Of a stretch of 64,000 nucleotides of DNA, positions 8,665 to 16,696 are shown piece after piece (position 1 is the first letter of the stretch; every line of letters begins with the position of its first letter). The DNA is from Nocardia pseudobrasiliensis NBRC 108224. Its GTDB lineage: Bacteria > Actinomycetota > Actinomycetes > Mycobacteriales > Mycobacteriaceae. Under the pieces are notes generated by a model. It saw nothing but the letters and a program-made list of their open reading frames with translations, was not told the origin of the DNA and did not search any database. The position numbers and the translations under genes were made by a program. The DNA is taken from contig NZ_BDBS01000038.1 in NCBI RefSeq assembly GCF_001613105.1, positions 1 to 64,000 of the forward strand, in the 5' to 3' direction.

Positions 8665-10110
8665 ATGGACCACGCGAAACTGTTCATCGGCGGCACCTGG
8701 GCCGAACCCTCCAGTTCCGAACGCCTGCAGGTGATTTCGCCTGCCACGGAGGAACAGGTGGGCAGCGTCCCGGTGGTGACCCGTGCCGATGTGGACGCCG
8801 CGGTGGCCGCGGCGCGGCGCGCGTTCGACTCCGGGCCGTGGCCCGCCACGCCGCCCGAGGAGCGGGCCGAGGTGCTCACCCGGATCGCGCGGGGGATCGA
8901 GGAGCGTTCGGCGGATCTGATCGCCGCGCTGTCGGCCGAAACCGGTGCGCCCGCCGCCACCGCGATCACGCTCAATCAGATTCCGGCCGTCGCCGCGCTG
9001 GATTCCTATGCCGCACTGGCCAAGTCGTACCCGTGGACGCAGACCCGCACCGGGCCGTTCGGCACCACGAGGGTCTCGCGCGAACCGCTGGGCGTCGTCG
9101 CCGCGGTCACGGCGTGGAATGTGCCGCTGTTCCTGGCGGCGAACAAATTGGCCCCGGCCCTGCTGGCCGGTTGCACGTTGGTGCTCAAGCCCGCGCCGCT
9201 GACGCCGTTGTCCACCAATCTGTTCGCCGAGATCTGCGCCGGGGCGGGGCTGCCCGAGGGCGTGCTGTCGGTGCTGCCCGCCGACGCCGAGGTCGCCGAA
9301 TATCTGATCGGGCATCCGGACGTGGACAAGGTCACCTTCACCGGCAGCACCGCGGTCGGTCGGAAGGTCGGGGCGATTGCCACCGGGCAGCTCAAGCGGG
9401 TCTCGCTGGAATTGGGCGGCAAATCCGCGGCGATACTGCTGCCCGACGCGGATCTGGCCGCGACGATTCCCGGCCTCGCCTTCGCGGGTCTGATGAACAG
9501 TGGTCAGGCCTGCGTCGCTCAGACCCGGATCCTGGCCCCGCGCGGGCGGTACACCGAAATCGTCGACGCGCTGGGCGACCATGTGCGTTCGATGCGCGTC
9601 GGCTGTCCCGACGATCCGCAAACCCAACTGGGACCGCTCATCTCGCGTCGCCAGCGCGAACGGGTCGAGGGCTATATCGAGACCGGTAAGCGCGAGGGCG
9701 GGCGCGTGGTGACCGGCGGCGGCCGACCCGCGGATCTGGATCGCGGCTGGTTCGTCGAGCCGACCGTCTTCGCCGATGTCGACAACTCCGCGACCATCGC
9801 GCGCGAGGAGATCTTCGGCCCGGTGCTGGCGGTGATTCCGTACGACACCGAGGACGAGGCGGTGGCCCTGGCCAACGACTCCGAGTACGGCCTGGCGGGC
9901 TCGGTGTGGACCACCGATATCGAACGCGGTGCGGCGATCGCGGCCCGCGTGCGAACCGGTACCTACGCGATCAACTGGTACGCCTTCGACCCCGGTTCGC
10001 CGTTCGGCGGTTACAAGAACTCCGGTATCGGGCGCGAGAACGGCCCGGAGGGTCTGGATTCGTTCTGCGAACAGAAATCGCTGCTCATGCCGATGGGCTG
10101 GGCGCCCTAG
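8665..10110 (+). CDS. NAD(P)-dependent aldehyde dehydrogenase
   Basis: A 481-residue aldehyde dehydrogenase superfamily enzyme that oxidises an aldehyde to its acid. The catalytic cysteine is in NSGQACVAQ (about Cys283) and the general base in LELGGKSA (about Glu249), the usual spacing; the cofactor loop is FTGSTAVGRK and the late EEIFGPVL block is present. I chose ATG 8665 (MDHAKLFIGG) rather than the in-frame GTG at 8638 because family alignment begins there. The sequence resembles broad-specificity dehydrogenases found in steroid and terpene catabolism of actinobacteria, which agrees with the KstR-like palindrome upstream; the substrate remains unknown. Its 3' end overlaps the convergent GAF gene by four bases. 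Confidence 0.93.
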   Translation: MDHAKLFIGGTWAEPSSSERLQVISPATEEQVGSVPVVTRADVDAAVAAARRAFDSGPWPATPPEERAEVLTRIARGIEERSADLIAALSAETGAPAATAITLNQIPAVAALDSYAALAKSYPWTQTRTGPFGTTRVSREPLGVVAAVTAWNVPLFLAANKLAPALLAGCTLVLKPAPLTPLSTNLFAEICAGAGLPEGVLSVLPADAEVAEYLIGHPDVDKVTFTGSTAVGRKVGAIATGQLKRVSLELGGKSAAILLPDADLAATIPGLAFAGLMNSGQACVAQTRILAPRGRYTEIVDALGDHVRSMRVGCPDDPQTQLGPLISRRQRERVEGYIETGKREGGRVVTGGGRPADLDRGWFVEPTVFADVDNSATIAREEIFGPVLAVIPYDTEDEAVALANDSEYGLAGSVWTTDIERGAAIAARVRTGTYAINWYAFDPGSPFGGYKNSGIGRENGPEGLDSFCEQKSLLMPMGWAP

Positions 10111-11159
10111 CGGCGCTGTCGCCGTCGGGGCGCACGGCGTTCGGCCGCGGGCGGGCCGGATCGGGTGCGGGCCAGGGCCAGCATGGCCAGGCCCGCGTCG
10201 CGGGTGAGCATGTCCAGATCCTCGAGGACCCCGCCGACCGCCTCCCCGGCGGCCCGGATGTTCTCCGGCGCCGCCGCGGCCTGATCGAATACGGCCCGCA
10301 GCGTATGCAGCTGCAGGCCGATATCGAACAGGTGCCGGACCAGGCGATCGCTGGCGATCGCGAAGGCCGATTCGACCCCGAGTAGATCGCGCCCGGGATC
10401 GAACGAAAGCCGCTGCCGCGCCTCGGGATCGATCGCGAACGGCCCGGCACGGCCGGGACTCAGCAGGGCCGCCACCAGCGCGCGGCCGATCGGGTCGAAG
10501 CCGATATCGGAGGTGGCCCCGATACTGCGGGCGATGGCCTCACCGGCGAAATCGGCGTAGAGCCGCAGCAGGCGCAACTGCTCGTCGGCGGGCTGATGCG
10601 GATCGCGGAAATGGGTCGACACCATCCCGATGACCCGGCCGGAATAGTCCAGCAGCGGCGTGGACTGCACGCCCCGGAACCCCGCCGAGGCGGCGATATC
10701 GCGGTGCGGGGCGAAGCCGGGCTCCTCGGCGACGTCGAATACCGTTGTCTGACCGGCCTTGGCCGCGCTGCCGCATACCGAGCTCTCGTCCTCCACCACC
10801 GCGAAGTATTCCGAGAATTCGGAGTCGAACCCGTATTCGGTGATCAGCAGCAGGGCGCCGGTGGACGGGTCGACCAATTGGACGTCGCCGAAATCCGCGC
10901 CCGTCAAACCCAGTGCCGCGTCCAGGACCCTGGGCAGCAGCGCGCCGACGGAGGACACGTCACAGAGTTGTTCGGTCAGGCGGTGCAGTTCGCGCACCGC
11001 GTCGGGCCGATCCAGCGCGAAGCGCATCGCGGACGCGAAATGCTCTGCGCGCCAAGCCAATGTCGACGCATCCGCCACGGTGGGAGGCGGCAGATCACGA
11101 TGGGCGTTCTCGATTCGTTCCAGCGCGTGCGCGGGATCCCAGCGCGAACCCATGGGCAC
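10107..11159 (-). CDS. GAF-domain sensor protein with a degenerate kinase-like tail
   Basis: A 350-residue cytoplasmic protein. A GAF domain covers about residues 65-215 (LTGADFGDVQLVDPSTGAL, SVCGSAAKAGQTTVFDV, GVQSTPLLDYSGRVIGMVSTH). After it, ASDRLVRHLFDIGLQLHTL (about 266-284) looks like the dimerisation helix of DevS/LuxR-partner histidine kinases, but the phospho-acceptor histidine context is altered and no ATPase domain follows, so it is unlikely to be a working kinase. The tail is basic (RRAPRRRQRR). Starts with GTG 11159 or ATG 11153. Convergent with the aldehyde dehydrogenase and divergent from the XRE regulator. Role unknown; ligand sensing or gene regulation is plausible. This type is common in Nocardia and Rhodococcus near ANTAR or GAF regulators. 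Confidence 0.75.
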   Translation of the reverse strand: MPMGSRWDPAHALERIENAHRDLPPPTVADASTLAWRAEHFASAMRFALDRPDAVRELHRLTEQLCDVSSVGALLPRVLDAALGLTGADFGDVQLVDPSTGALLLITEYGFDSEFSEYFAVVEDESSVCGSAAKAGQTTVFDVAEEPGFAPHRDIAASAGFRGVQSTPLLDYSGRVIGMVSTHFRDPHQPADEQLRLLRLYADFAGEAIARSIGATSDIGFDPIGRALVAALLSPGRAGPFAIDPEARQRLSFDPGRDLLGVESAFAIASDRLVRHLFDIGLQLHTLRAVFDQAAAAPENIRAAGEAVGGVLEDLDMLTRDAGLAMLALARTRSGPPAAERRAPRRRQRR

Positions 11160-11472
11160 AGCCCCCTATCCCTCGGGTGCATGGCTGGCCAGAGTGTACG
11201 ACGACACATAGGCTCGAGACAGGGGCGCAAGGGCCCTGAACCTGGGAGCGGAGGCGATCTCACCGCTACCCGGGCGCCACGCCGTGCCGATCAGCCCCCT
11301 CCAAAGATCGGACCGGAGCGGCGCCCGGACGCGCCGCAGCGCGTTTGGGAACCGAAGTCTGCTCTGCCCTACTATCCAAACCGCGAGAATGGCTACCGCG
11401 CAATGATCTTCGGTGAAGTGTCAAAGTCCTTGGCCGCCGAGGCGGGGCGGGACGAGACGGGAGGAGAGGGCC
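11160..11472. other. Divergent intergenic region
   Basis: 313 bases between the GAF gene (minus) and the XRE regulator (plus). The longest open frames are shadows. A -10-like TACTAT at 11370-11375 faces the XRE gene and would give a leader near 90 bases. I see no other strong element. Confidence 0.35.
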
Positions 11473-12243
11473 GTGGCGCTGGAAATGCCCAGCTTGGCCG
11501 GGTGGCTGCGTAGTGTGCGCACCTTTCGGGGCCTCACCCGCGAGGCGGCCGCCCTACGCGCGCATGTCAGCGTCTCCTACATCCGGCGCATCGAGAACGA
11601 ACAGCTGATCCCGGGACGGCAGATTCTCGATCATCTCATCTCCGCGTACGAACTGGACGACCCGCAGGCCCGTTTCACCCGCGAGCTGTGCGAGCCGCCC
11701 TATGAACTGCCCCCGCTCGAGGTGCTGCGCAAGCTGATCGCCACCCCCGATCGACTGGCCAATCTCGAACAGCTCGATCGCATCGGCATCCAGTCCATGT
11801 ACATCGACCCGCTGCAGAACGTCCTCGCCTACAACAACTCCTACGCCGACGCCGTACCCGGCGTGATCGAGGAGGGCAGCGCGAATCTGCTGCTGTGGGC
11901 CTTCCCGCCGACCGGCGGCACCCCGGCGATGGACGAGCGGTATCCGGAACCGCATCTGAGCCTGGAGACCGTCATGCGGGTGGCCCTGGCCCGAGCGGCG
12001 TTCGGTCGGCACCGCGACGCCCCGCGAGCGGTCCATCTGTTCGAACTCTTGTGCCGCAACGACCGATTCGTGGCCGTCTGGGAGGGCGGTATCGACGTGG
12101 CCTACACCCGCGAGCCGGGGAATCTGCTGCAGCGCTTCGATCCCGACACCGGGAAGCCGTACACGGCCAGCGTCGAGGTCACCGAGATGCCGGGTTTGTA
12201 CGGCGTGCGCCTGTTCACCTCGGTGCCGCGTCGTTCGCCCTGA
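11473..12243 (+). CDS. XRE-family transcriptional regulator with MmyB-like ligand domain
   Basis: A 256-residue DNA-binding protein. The N-terminal helix-turn-helix (about residues 8-65) includes LTREAAALRAHVSVSYIRRI and ENEQLIPGRQILDHLISAY. The remainder matches the MmyB-like domain found in many actinobacterial and streptomycete regulators: LIATPDRLANLEQLDRIGI then YIDPLQNVLAYNNSYADA, a PAS-like fold thought to bind a small molecule. I chose GTG 11473 because AGGAGAGGG lies just before it; the reading frame extends upstream to 11413 without a site. The target is not evident; many relatives control a nearby dehydrogenase gene. Confidence 0.85.
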   Translation: MALEMPSLAGWLRSVRTFRGLTREAAALRAHVSVSYIRRIENEQLIPGRQILDHLISAYELDDPQARFTRELCEPPYELPPLEVLRKLIATPDRLANLEQLDRIGIQSMYIDPLQNVLAYNNSYADAVPGVIEEGSANLLLWAFPPTGGTPAMDERYPEPHLSLETVMRVALARAAFGRHRDAPRAVHLFELLCRNDRFVAVWEGGIDVAYTREPGNLLQRFDPDTGKPYTASVEVTEMPGLYGVRLFTSVPRRSP

Positions 12244-12254
12244 TCGGGCCGGTC

Positions 12255-12440
12255 GCATCTCCGACTCGAACGCGGCGGTCACCTGCTCGAGGATCGGGGC
12301 CGACCGGCGCAGCTGGGCTGGGTGCATATGGCTCAGCGCGCTCGACCGCATCCGGAACCCGGTTCACCAGACCGGATTCCACCGCGCGGTCGATCAGGCC
12401 CACCACGCTGTGGTGGCGCAGCCCCAGTTGATGCTGGGGC
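12255..12440 (-). pseudogene. MarR-family regulator remnant
   Basis: On the minus strand the segment QHQLGLRHHSVVGLIDRAVE and SGLVNRVPDA is the recognition helix and start of the wing of a MarR regulator. About ten codons later another frame carries the family's C-terminal helix (ALSHMHPAQLRRSAPILEQV, TAAFESEM). The wing between them (normally about 20-25 residues) is missing and a stop codon lies just before the first segment, so the N-terminal domain is gone. This is a decayed gene with a deletion and frameshift. It abuts the 3' end of the XRE gene. Confidence 0.6.
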
Positions 12441-12733
12441 CGGTGTCAATCCGACCTCGTGCGCCTGTTGATCGAGGTCGCGGTGACGTCGCGGGTGTCG
12501 GCGATCAGGCCCGATGCGGGTGGAGATCGGTCCGTTCGAGCCGTTATTCGTGAACATCCGCGCGCGTGGAAGAACCTGCGCGCCATCATCGAACGGGCCA
12601 CCGGCGCGCCGGTCGACACGCTGCCCATGGTGCGGGTTCGGCTCGAGGCGCGCTAGCTGCTCGAAAGCCGCTTTCCACCAACTTCTTTCGCTGTCAAGAC
12701 CTTGTCGGGGGTGAGCTCGGCGAGTACTGTGCA
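12441..12733. other. Gene-poor stretch, possible coding relic
   Basis: No intact gene. On the plus strand 12459-12656 encodes 65 residues ending in WKNLRAIIERATGAPVDTLP then MVRVRLEAR, which look protein-like, while a neighbouring frame (from 12514) reads MRVEIGPFEPLFVNI. The two could be parts of one frameshifted gene, but I do not recognise a family. The rest is promoter-side sequence for the hydroxyproline operon. Confidence 0.25.
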
Positions 12734-12757
12734 ATGTCACACATCACATATCACTCG
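12734..12757. promoter_or_regulatory. Probable operator of the hydroxyproline operon
   Basis: Upstream of the first catabolic gene lies ATGTCACACAT (12734-12744), an inverted repeat of ATGT and ACAT around three bases, overlapping three 7-base direct repeats TCACACA, TCACATA, TCACTCG (12737-12757). Short palindromes of this type are bound by FadR-class GntR regulators, and such a regulator gene closes the operon at 20714. The site is about 45 bases before the start codon. Confidence 0.4.
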
Positions 12758-12789
12758 TATTCGCGGCTCGTCCTTCGATGGAGGCTTGT

Positions 12790-13701
12790 ATGTCCGAAAC
12801 GATCTCCGCCGCCGAAACCCGGCCCTGGCACGGCGTTCTGGTCGCGACGGCTCTGCCGTTCGCCGACGACCACTCGGTCGATCACGACGCCTATGCCGAA
12901 CATGTGCGCTGGTTGGCCGACAACGGATGTCACGGCATCAGCCCCAACGGTTCGCTGGGGGAGTATCAAACCCTCGACGACGACGAACGCGCGCGAGTGG
13001 TGTGCACCGCCGTCGCCGCGGCCCCGCCGGGCTTCACCGTGATGCCCGGGGTCGCCGCCTACGGCGCGCTGCAGGCCAGGGCCTGGGCCGAACAGGCCGG
13101 GGAAGCCGGGGCGCAGGCGGTGATGCTGTTGCCGCCCAATGCCTATCGCGGCGGGCGTGAGTCGATTCTGGAGCACTACCGGGCCGTCGCCGCGGTCGGC
13201 CTGCCGATCGTGGCCTACAACAATCCGATCGCCACCCGTATCGACCTGACACCCGAGATCCTGGCGGAGCTGTATGCCGAGGGGCTGATCGTCGCGGTGA
13301 AGGAGTTCACCGGCGACGTCCGGCGATTCTACGAAATCAAAGAGCTCGCAGCGGGATTGGATGTGCTGGTCGGCTCCGACGATGTGCTGCTGGAACTGGG
13401 CATCGCGGGCGCGGTCGGTTGGATCGCGGGCTTCACCAACGCGATTCCGCGCGTGACGGTCGAGCTGTACAACGCGGCGGTGAACCGGGATCTGGACAAG
13501 GCGCTGCCGCTGTATCGGGACCTGCATCGGCTGCTGCGGTGGGATTCGAAAACCGAATTCGTCCAGGCGGTCAAGCTTTCGATGGATGTGGCCGGTCGGC
13601 GCGGCGGCGGCTGCCGCCCACCGCGGGTCCCGCTGTCCCCACGCGATGCCGCCGCCGTCACCGAGGCCACCGAAGCGGTACTGGCCAAGGGTTATCGGTG
13701 A
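12790..13701 (+). CDS. Pyrroline-4-hydroxy-2-carboxylate deaminase (DapA family)
   Basis: A 303-residue class I aldolase-fold enzyme. In hydroxyproline catabolism such proteins convert delta-1-pyrroline-4-hydroxy-2-carboxylate to 2-oxoglutarate semialdehyde and ammonia. Visible features: GISPNGSLGEYQTL in place of the synthase GTTGE loop, the catalytic tyrosine region PIVAYNNP, and the Schiff-base lysine in VAVKEFTGD (about Lys171). Start chosen at ATG 12790 because TGGAGG lies five bases before it, although ATG 12778 is in frame. The C-terminus carries a glycine/arginine-rich insertion (RRGGGCRPPR). Function is assigned from family plus the neighbouring epimerase, D-hydroxyproline dehydrogenase and semialdehyde dehydrogenase genes. 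Confidence 0.88.
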   Translation: MSETISAAETRPWHGVLVATALPFADDHSVDHDAYAEHVRWLADNGCHGISPNGSLGEYQTLDDDERARVVCTAVAAAPPGFTVMPGVAAYGALQARAWAEQAGEAGAQAVMLLPPNAYRGGRESILEHYRAVAAVGLPIVAYNNPIATRIDLTPEILAELYAEGLIVAVKEFTGDVRRFYEIKELAAGLDVLVGSDDVLLELGIAGAVGWIAGFTNAIPRVTVELYNAAVNRDLDKALPLYRDLHRLLRWDSKTEFVQAVKLSMDVAGRRGGGCRPPRVPLSPRDAAAVTEATEAVLAKGYR

Positions 13702-13704
13702 GCC

Positions 13705-15177
13705 ATGACCGGCAGCGCGATCGAACCGATGGGTGATACGACGATCGAGGGCGTCGAGGCGGTGGTCGCGAGGGCGGCCGCCGCGGCGGCGCGGTGGGCG
13801 AGTCTGGACCTGGCCGATCGGGCGGCCGTGCTGCGCGGCATCGCCGATCGGCTCGACGCGTACGGACCCGAACTCGTCGCCCTGGCCATGGCCGAAACAG
13901 GTCTGGCCGCACCGAGATTGACCGGTGAGCTGCGGCGGACCAGTTTCCAGCTGCGTCTGTTCGCGGGGGTCGTGCTCGACCGCGGCTTCCTGGACCTGCG
14001 CATCGATCCGCCCGACCCGCAGTGGCCGATGGGCGCGCCGCGCCCGGATCTGCGGCGGATGAATGTGCCGCTGGGGCCGGTGCTGAACTTCGCGGCGAGC
14101 AACTTCCCGTTCGCGTTCTCCGTCGCCGGTGGCGATACCGCCTCGGCGTTGGCGGCGGGGTGTCCGGTGATCGTCAAGGCCAGCCCGGGCCATCCGCGGC
14201 TGTCTCGACGGGTCGGCGATCTGATCGGCGAGACGGTCGAGCAATTCGGAGCTCCGACAGGGACATTCGGGCTGCTGTTCGGTCGCGCGGCCGGGGTGCG
14301 GGCGCTCACCCATCCGGCCGTGGCCGCCGCGGCCTTCACCGGATCCACCGCGGGCGGGCGGGCGCTCTACGACATCGCCTGCGGGCGGCCGGTGCCGATT
14401 CCGTTCTTCGGGGAATTGGGTTCGATCAATCCGGTGTTCGTGACGGCCGAGGCCGCCTATGGGCGCGCGGCCGAGATCGCGGCGGGCCTGCTGGCCGCGG
14501 TGAGTGCGAGTGCCGGACAGCTGTGTACCAAGCCCGGCATGGTCGTAATACCTTTGGACGCACCGATATTCGACGAGATCATCGAACTCGCCAGGAACCG
14601 CCCGATGCCCACGGGTCCGATGCTCAACGAGGATATCGCCGCGACCTTCACCGACGCCGTCGACCGGATCCGCTCGCATCCGGATGTGCGGGTGCTGACC
14701 GGCGGCGGGCCCGGGGAGGCGCTGGTGCTGGCGACGACCGCGCGGGCGGTGCTGGTCGGACCCGACGCACTATTGCACGAGATGTTCGGTCCGGCAACGC
14801 TGCTGGTGGGCTATCGCGATACCGATGAGCTGCTGGAGCTGGCCCGGACCGTCGGCGGGCAGCTGACGGTATCGGTCTTCGCCGACCGCGCCGTCGACAC
14901 CGCTCGCGCCCTGATCGCCGCCGCGACGGCCGCCGCCGGTCGGGTGCTGTGGAACGGCTGGCCCGTAGGCGTCTCGGTCACCCACGCCCAGCAGCACGGC
15001 GGTCCGTATCCGGCCACCACCGCCCCGGCCGCGACCTCGGTGGGCAGCGCGGCCGTCTCGCGATTCCTGCGGCCGGTGGTGTATCAGGAGGTGCCCGAGG
15101 AGCTGCTGCCGCCGGAACTGCGCTCGGACAACCCATCGGGCGCGCCCCGATCGATCGATGGGGCCCGGCCGCGATGA
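13705..15177 (+). CDS. 2-oxoglutarate semialdehyde dehydrogenase
   Basis: A 490-residue aldehyde dehydrogenase that should oxidise 2-oxoglutarate semialdehyde to 2-oxoglutarate, the last step of hydroxyproline breakdown. The catalytic cysteine lies in SAGQLCTKPG (about Cys274) and the general base in FFGELGSINP (about Glu237). The motif NFPFAFSVAGGDTASALAAG is typical of the KGSADH branch and differs from ordinary ALDHs (compare the enzyme at 8665). It starts three bases after the deaminase stop, and its own stop overlaps the next ATG by four bases. Confidence 0.9.
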   Translation: MTGSAIEPMGDTTIEGVEAVVARAAAAAARWASLDLADRAAVLRGIADRLDAYGPELVALAMAETGLAAPRLTGELRRTSFQLRLFAGVVLDRGFLDLRIDPPDPQWPMGAPRPDLRRMNVPLGPVLNFAASNFPFAFSVAGGDTASALAAGCPVIVKASPGHPRLSRRVGDLIGETVEQFGAPTGTFGLLFGRAAGVRALTHPAVAAAAFTGSTAGGRALYDIACGRPVPIPFFGELGSINPVFVTAEAAYGRAAEIAAGLLAAVSASAGQLCTKPGMVVIPLDAPIFDEIIELARNRPMPTGPMLNEDIAATFTDAVDRIRSHPDVRVLTGGGPGEALVLATTARAVLVGPDALLHEMFGPATLLVGYRDTDELLELARTVGGQLTVSVFADRAVDTARALIAAATAAAGRVLWNGWPVGVSVTHAQQHGGPYPATTAPAATSVGSAAVSRFLRPVVYQEVPEELLPPELRSDNPSGAPRSIDGARPR

Positions 15178-16367
15178 GCGAGGTGCTGATCATCGGTGCG
15201 GGCGTGATCGGATGCGCACTGGCGGAACGGATTTCGCGGGCAGGGGTATCGGTTCTGGTATGCGAACAGGGTGCGGTGGCGTCCGCGACGACCGCACACG
15301 GCGAGGGCAACGTCCTCGTCTCCGACAAGGGTCCGGGACCGGAACTCGAATTGGCGGGGCTGTCTCGGCGGTTGTGGCCCCAGATGCTCGACCGGCTCGC
15401 CGAGCGAGTGCCCGATGCGGCGGCCGCAGTGGAATGGGAGGCCAAGGGCGGCATCGTCGTCGCCACCACCCATGCCGGGGCCGTCGCGCTGCGAGAATTC
15501 GCCGCGACACAGCGTCGAGCCGGGGTGCGCGTGGCGGAGTTGGACGGGGATCGGCTGGCGGCGGCCGAGCCCTGGCTGACCCGCGACGTGTGCGCGGCGA
15601 TGCACTATCCGGACGACGCTCAGGTGCAACCGACCGGTGCCGCAACGGCTTTGCTCACCGCGGCGATCCGATCCGGGGCGGCGGTCGAGACCGGATGCGC
15701 GGTGACCGGGCCGATCCTGAGCAATGGCCGGTTGGTCGGAGTGCGTACAACGCGGGGGCCGCGATACGGCGATGCGATCGTGCTCGCGGCGGGGCCGTGG
15801 TCCGGTGATGTGTCGCGCACGTTCGGGGCTCCGATCGCGGTGCGCCCGCGGCGCGGTGACGTGCTGATCACCGCGCCGATGCCGCCGACGGTGTTCCACA
15901 AGGTGTACGACGCGGACTATGTGGGTGCGGTGGAAAGTGACGACACCGGCCTGCGGGCGTCGGCGGTCGTCGAGGCCACCCGCGGCGGTCCGCTGCTGCT
16001 CGGCTCCTCGCGGCGGCGGTGCGGATTCGACGATCGTCTGCGCCTCGACAGTCTGTCGGCCATCGCCCGCAAGGCGATCCGGCTGTTCCCGACCCTGGCC
16101 GATGCCGCGATCATGCGCGCCTACGGTGGTTTTCGGCCGTATGTCGCCGATCATCTGCCGGTGATCGGTCCGGATGTTCGTCTTCCCGGTTTGTGGCATG
16201 CCACCGGTCACGAGGGCGCGGGTATCGGCTTGTCCCTGGCCACCGCCGAACTGCTCACCCAGATGTTGACCGGTCGACCGCCCGCGCTCGATCCCACGCC
16301 CTTCCGGATCGATCGTCCGGCGGTTCTCGCTCCGCTGGCCTCGACTGTCGACATGGTGGCCGGATGA
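15174..16367 (+). CDS. D-hydroxyproline dehydrogenase, FAD-binding DAO-type subunit
   Basis: A 397-residue flavoprotein of the D-amino-acid oxidase/glycine oxidase family. The N-terminal dinucleotide fold is VLIIGAGVIGCALAERI; later blocks such as VLAAGPWSGDVSRTFG, VRPRRGDVLIT and GGFRPYVADHLPVIGP with GLWHATGHEGAGIGLSLATA are the family's FAD and substrate regions. With the small iron-sulfur protein and the NAD(P)/FAD protein encoded next, it resembles HcnABC-like and D-hydroxyproline dehydrogenase heteromers, which oxidise cis-4-hydroxy-D-proline to the pyrroline. ATGA overlaps on both sides show coupled translation with both neighbours. Confidence 0.88.
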   Translation: MSEVLIIGAGVIGCALAERISRAGVSVLVCEQGAVASATTAHGEGNVLVSDKGPGPELELAGLSRRLWPQMLDRLAERVPDAAAAVEWEAKGGIVVATTHAGAVALREFAATQRRAGVRVAELDGDRLAAAEPWLTRDVCAAMHYPDDAQVQPTGAATALLTAAIRSGAAVETGCAVTGPILSNGRLVGVRTTRGPRYGDAIVLAAGPWSGDVSRTFGAPIAVRPRRGDVLITAPMPPTVFHKVYDADYVGAVESDDTGLRASAVVEATRGGPLLLGSSRRRCGFDDRLRLDSLSAIARKAIRLFPTLADAAIMRAYGGFRPYVADHLPVIGPDVRLPGLWHATGHEGAGIGLSLATAELLTQMLTGRPPALDPTPFRIDRPAVLAPLASTVDMVAG

Positions 16368-16696
16368 GCGCGCATCTCATACCCGCGGACCGCGATCCGG
16401 TTGGTCGGTGCGATCGGCCGTTGGCGGTGACGGTCGACGGGATTCGGATTCCGGGAATCGCGGGGCAGACGCTGGCCTCGGTGCTGTTGGCCGCCGATCG
16501 GACGATGTGGCGGACCGCGCCGGGTGGGGGAGGACGCGGAGTGTTCTGCGGGATCGGGGTCTGCTTCGACTGCGTGGCCACGGTCAACGGCGTACCCGAT
16601 ATCCGGTTGTGCCGTCGGCCCGCGCGGGACGGGGATGTCGTGATCACCCAGTCTCGGGAAAACCGCTGTCCCGCAACCGATGGGGGTATGCGATGA
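16364..16696 (+). CDS. D-hydroxyproline dehydrogenase, small [2Fe-2S] subunit
   Basis: A 110-residue ferredoxin-like protein. Cysteines occur as GVFCGIGVCFDCVATVNG and, further on, DIRLCRRPARDGD, the plant-type [2Fe-2S] arrangement CxxxxCxxC then C. Small proteins of this kind (HcnA type) link the two flavin subunits of multi-subunit amino-acid dehydrogenases. Start ATG 16364 overlaps the stop of the oxidase subunit and its stop overlaps the next gene. Length is normal for the family, and it has no transport signal, so the complex is cytoplasmic. Confidence 0.85.
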   Translation: MSAHLIPADRDPVGRCDRPLAVTVDGIRIPGIAGQTLASVLLAADRTMWRTAPGGGGRGVFCGIGVCFDCVATVNGVPDIRLCRRPARDGDVVITQSRENRCPATDGGMR

